A stretch of DNA of 6,967 nucleotides, taken from Eubacteriaceae bacterium UBA7485 (GTDB taxonomy: Bacteria > Bacillota > Clostridia > Eubacteriales > Eubacteriaceae). Location: NCBI GenBank assembly GCA_002478485.1, contig DLOL01000091.1, positions 702 through 7,668 of the forward strand. The letters run 5' to 3'. The position numbers were made by a program, and so were the translations under genes. Shown here in pieces: positions 5,996 to 6,967 of this stretch. Below the pieces are notes generated by a model that searched no databases, was not told the origin of the DNA, and was given only the letters and a program-made list of their open reading frames with translations. Numbering within the stretch: position 1 is the first letter of the stretch; every line of letters begins with the position of its first letter.

Positions 5996-6967
5996 TCACG
6001 CCTCTTCTTTCACTTGATACCCGGTTAGCGAGAAGGTTCCGGCCTGATCAATCCGCACCGGGACAATGGTTCCAACGGCTGATGCATCACCGGTAAAATT
6101 CACCAGCTTGTTCGAGGGAGTTCTTCCGGTTAGCCTGCGCTTGTCTCTTGCGGATGGTCCTTCAACCAGCACCTCGACCACTCGCTGGTCATAGGGGGCG
6201 TTGATATCGGCTGAGATTTCATGTAGGACGCCCAAAAGCCGGTTGAGGCGGTCATGTTTGACTGCGTCATCAATCTGATCCTCCATCTTCGCGGCAGGGG
6301 TCCCGCCTCTCTTTGAATATATAAACGAAAACGCGGAATCAAACTTGCATGCCCGGACCAGGTCCAGCGTATCTTGAAAATCCTCTTCCGTCTCTCCGGG
6401 AAAACCGACAATAATATCGGTGGTGACGGCAACATCCGGCACAGTGTCCTTGATTTTTTTCACGAGGCCAATCGCCTCTTCTTTGGTGTAATGCCGGTTC
6501 ATGCGCTTTAGAACACGCGTGGAGCCTGACTGCATCGCGAGGTGCACGGAAGGCATGACATGTTCAAGATCTCTCATGGCTTCGATCACGTCATCGGTAA
6601 AATCCTTTGGATTGGACGTCATAAAGCGGATTCTCTCAATCCCGTCAATCGCATTGACCTGTTTTAGAAGATTGGCAAAAGTGATCTCGGGCCTGCTCTC
6701 ATCCCTCAAGTCATTTCCGTATGAATTGACGTTCTGTCCGAGAAGGGTGACTTCTTTGACTCCTGACTTAGCGAGGTTTTCAATTTCTTCAAGAATTTTT
6801 TCAGGCTCTCTTGAATGCTCTCTGCCTCTCGTATAGGGGACAATACAGTAAGAGCAAAAATTGTTGCATCCCTGCATGATGGTCACAAAGGCTTTAAATG
6901 GATATTCGTGGGCGGCCGGAATGTCTTCAACCACGCCGTCGCTTCCCTCCCAGATTTCCGTTATCTG
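5996..6967 (-). CDS. miaB: MiaB, tRNA-2-methylthio-N6-dimethylallyladenosine synthase (partial, N-terminus beyond right edge)
   Basis: Radical-SAM methylthiotransferase that converts i6A37 to ms2i6A37 in tRNAs reading UNN codons; cytoplasmic, with two iron-sulfur clusters. The frame stays open to the last base of the window, so 323 residues are present and the GTG at 6934-6932 is an internal Val, not the start. Using the first visible residue as 1, the radical-SAM cluster motif CNNFCSYC is at 34-41 (Cys34, 38, 41), followed by IVPYTRGREHSR and the family-typical LLGQNVNSYG. The final 70 or so residues form a TRAM RNA-binding domain containing LTGRTPSNKLVNF, which favours MiaB over its relatives MtaB and RimO. 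The N-terminal UPF0004 domain with the other three cluster cysteines is outside the window. The TGA stop is one base from the mutS ATG, and the mutS ribosome binding site lies inside the miaB 3' end, so the two are very likely one operon. No frameshift is seen. Confidence 0.95.
   Translation of the reverse strand, partial: QITEIWEGSDGVVEDIPAAHEYPFKAFVTIMQGCNNFCSYCIVPYTRGREHSREPEKILEEIENLAKSGVKEVTLLGQNVNSYGNDLRDESRPEITFANLLKQVNAIDGIERIRFMTSNPKDFTDDVIEAMRDLEHVMPSVHLAMQSGSTRVLKRMNRHYTKEEAIGLVKKIKDTVPDVAVTTDIIVGFPGETEEDFQDTLDLVRACKFDSAFSFIYSKRGGTPAAKMEDQIDDAVKHDRLNRLLGVLHEISADINAPYDQRVVEVLVEGPSARDKRRLTGRTPSNKLVNFTGDASAVGTIVPVRIDQAGTFSLTGYQVKEEA
6001..6007 (-). promoter_or_regulatory. Ribosome binding site of mutS, inside the miaB coding end
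   Basis: Reading the minus strand, GAAGAGG lies six bases upstream of the mutS ATG (5994-5992), within the last codons of miaB. The stop-start junction reads TGATATG, with a single base between stop and start. This arrangement supports the chosen mutS start and suggests translational coupling to miaB. Confidence 0.7.

Noticed and set aside
6130..6435. A 101-codon minus-strand frame inside miaB
   Set aside because: It is out of frame with miaB, which is certain here; the product is Arg/Pro/Ser-rich with no domain.
6932..6934. GTG at the beginning of the longest in-window miaB frame taken as a start codon
   Set aside because: The same frame is open to the window edge, and MiaB needs an N-terminal domain of over 100 residues before this point, so the gene is cut by the window and not by a start.
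1..6967. CRISPR arrays, tRNA or rRNA genes, insertion sequences
   Set aside because: No regularly spaced repeats, no cloverleaf or rRNA landmarks and no transposase motifs were found on either strand by reading.

Overview
The window looks like chromosomal DNA from a low-to-moderate GC Firmicute of the class Clostridia. Lachnospiraceae or a close relative is my best guess, made from protein style and gene order rather than a search. The evidence is the tandem miaB-mutS-mutL order, an endonuclease-type MutL with no sign of a MutH-type system, strong purine-rich ribosome binding sites, and a sigma-A consensus promoter. All four recognisable genes lie on the minus strand, so transcription runs from the right edge to the left edge.

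Right to left the layout is as follows. (1) 6967-5996 is the C-terminal three quarters or so of miaB, the tRNA methylthiotransferase; its start lies beyond the right edge. (2) 5994-3331 is a complete mutS, separated from miaB by one base. (3) 3313-1394 is a complete mutL, starting 17 bases after the mutS stop. (4) 1393-1290 is a 104-base AT-rich gap holding an extended -10 promoter, a strong ribosome binding site and a 14-base direct repeat. (5) 1289-249 is a gene for an unsecreted glycoside hydrolase of family 5. (6) 248-1 has no recognised gene. It does hold a perfect-consensus promoter (TTGACA, 17 bases, TATAAT) reading left, a 25-codon ORF of doubtful reality, and a perfect 16-bp inverted repeat with a 4-base loop.

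miaB, mutS and mutL are probably co-transcribed, and the mutS and mutL starts are close enough to the preceding stops for translational coupling. MutS recognises mismatches and recruits MutL. MutL keeps the full metal-binding endonuclease motif set, so repair here should use a MutL nick directed by the replication clamp rather than MutH and adenine methylation. Both proteins carry plausible clamp-binding peptides. MiaB modifies A37 of tRNAs and is linked to the repair genes by position only. The glycosidase takes the place where many Clostridia have miaA and has its own promoter, so it is probably an independent carbohydrate-use gene. The most unexplained part is the left 250 bases, where a very strong promoter leads into sequence with no identifiable gene before the window ends.
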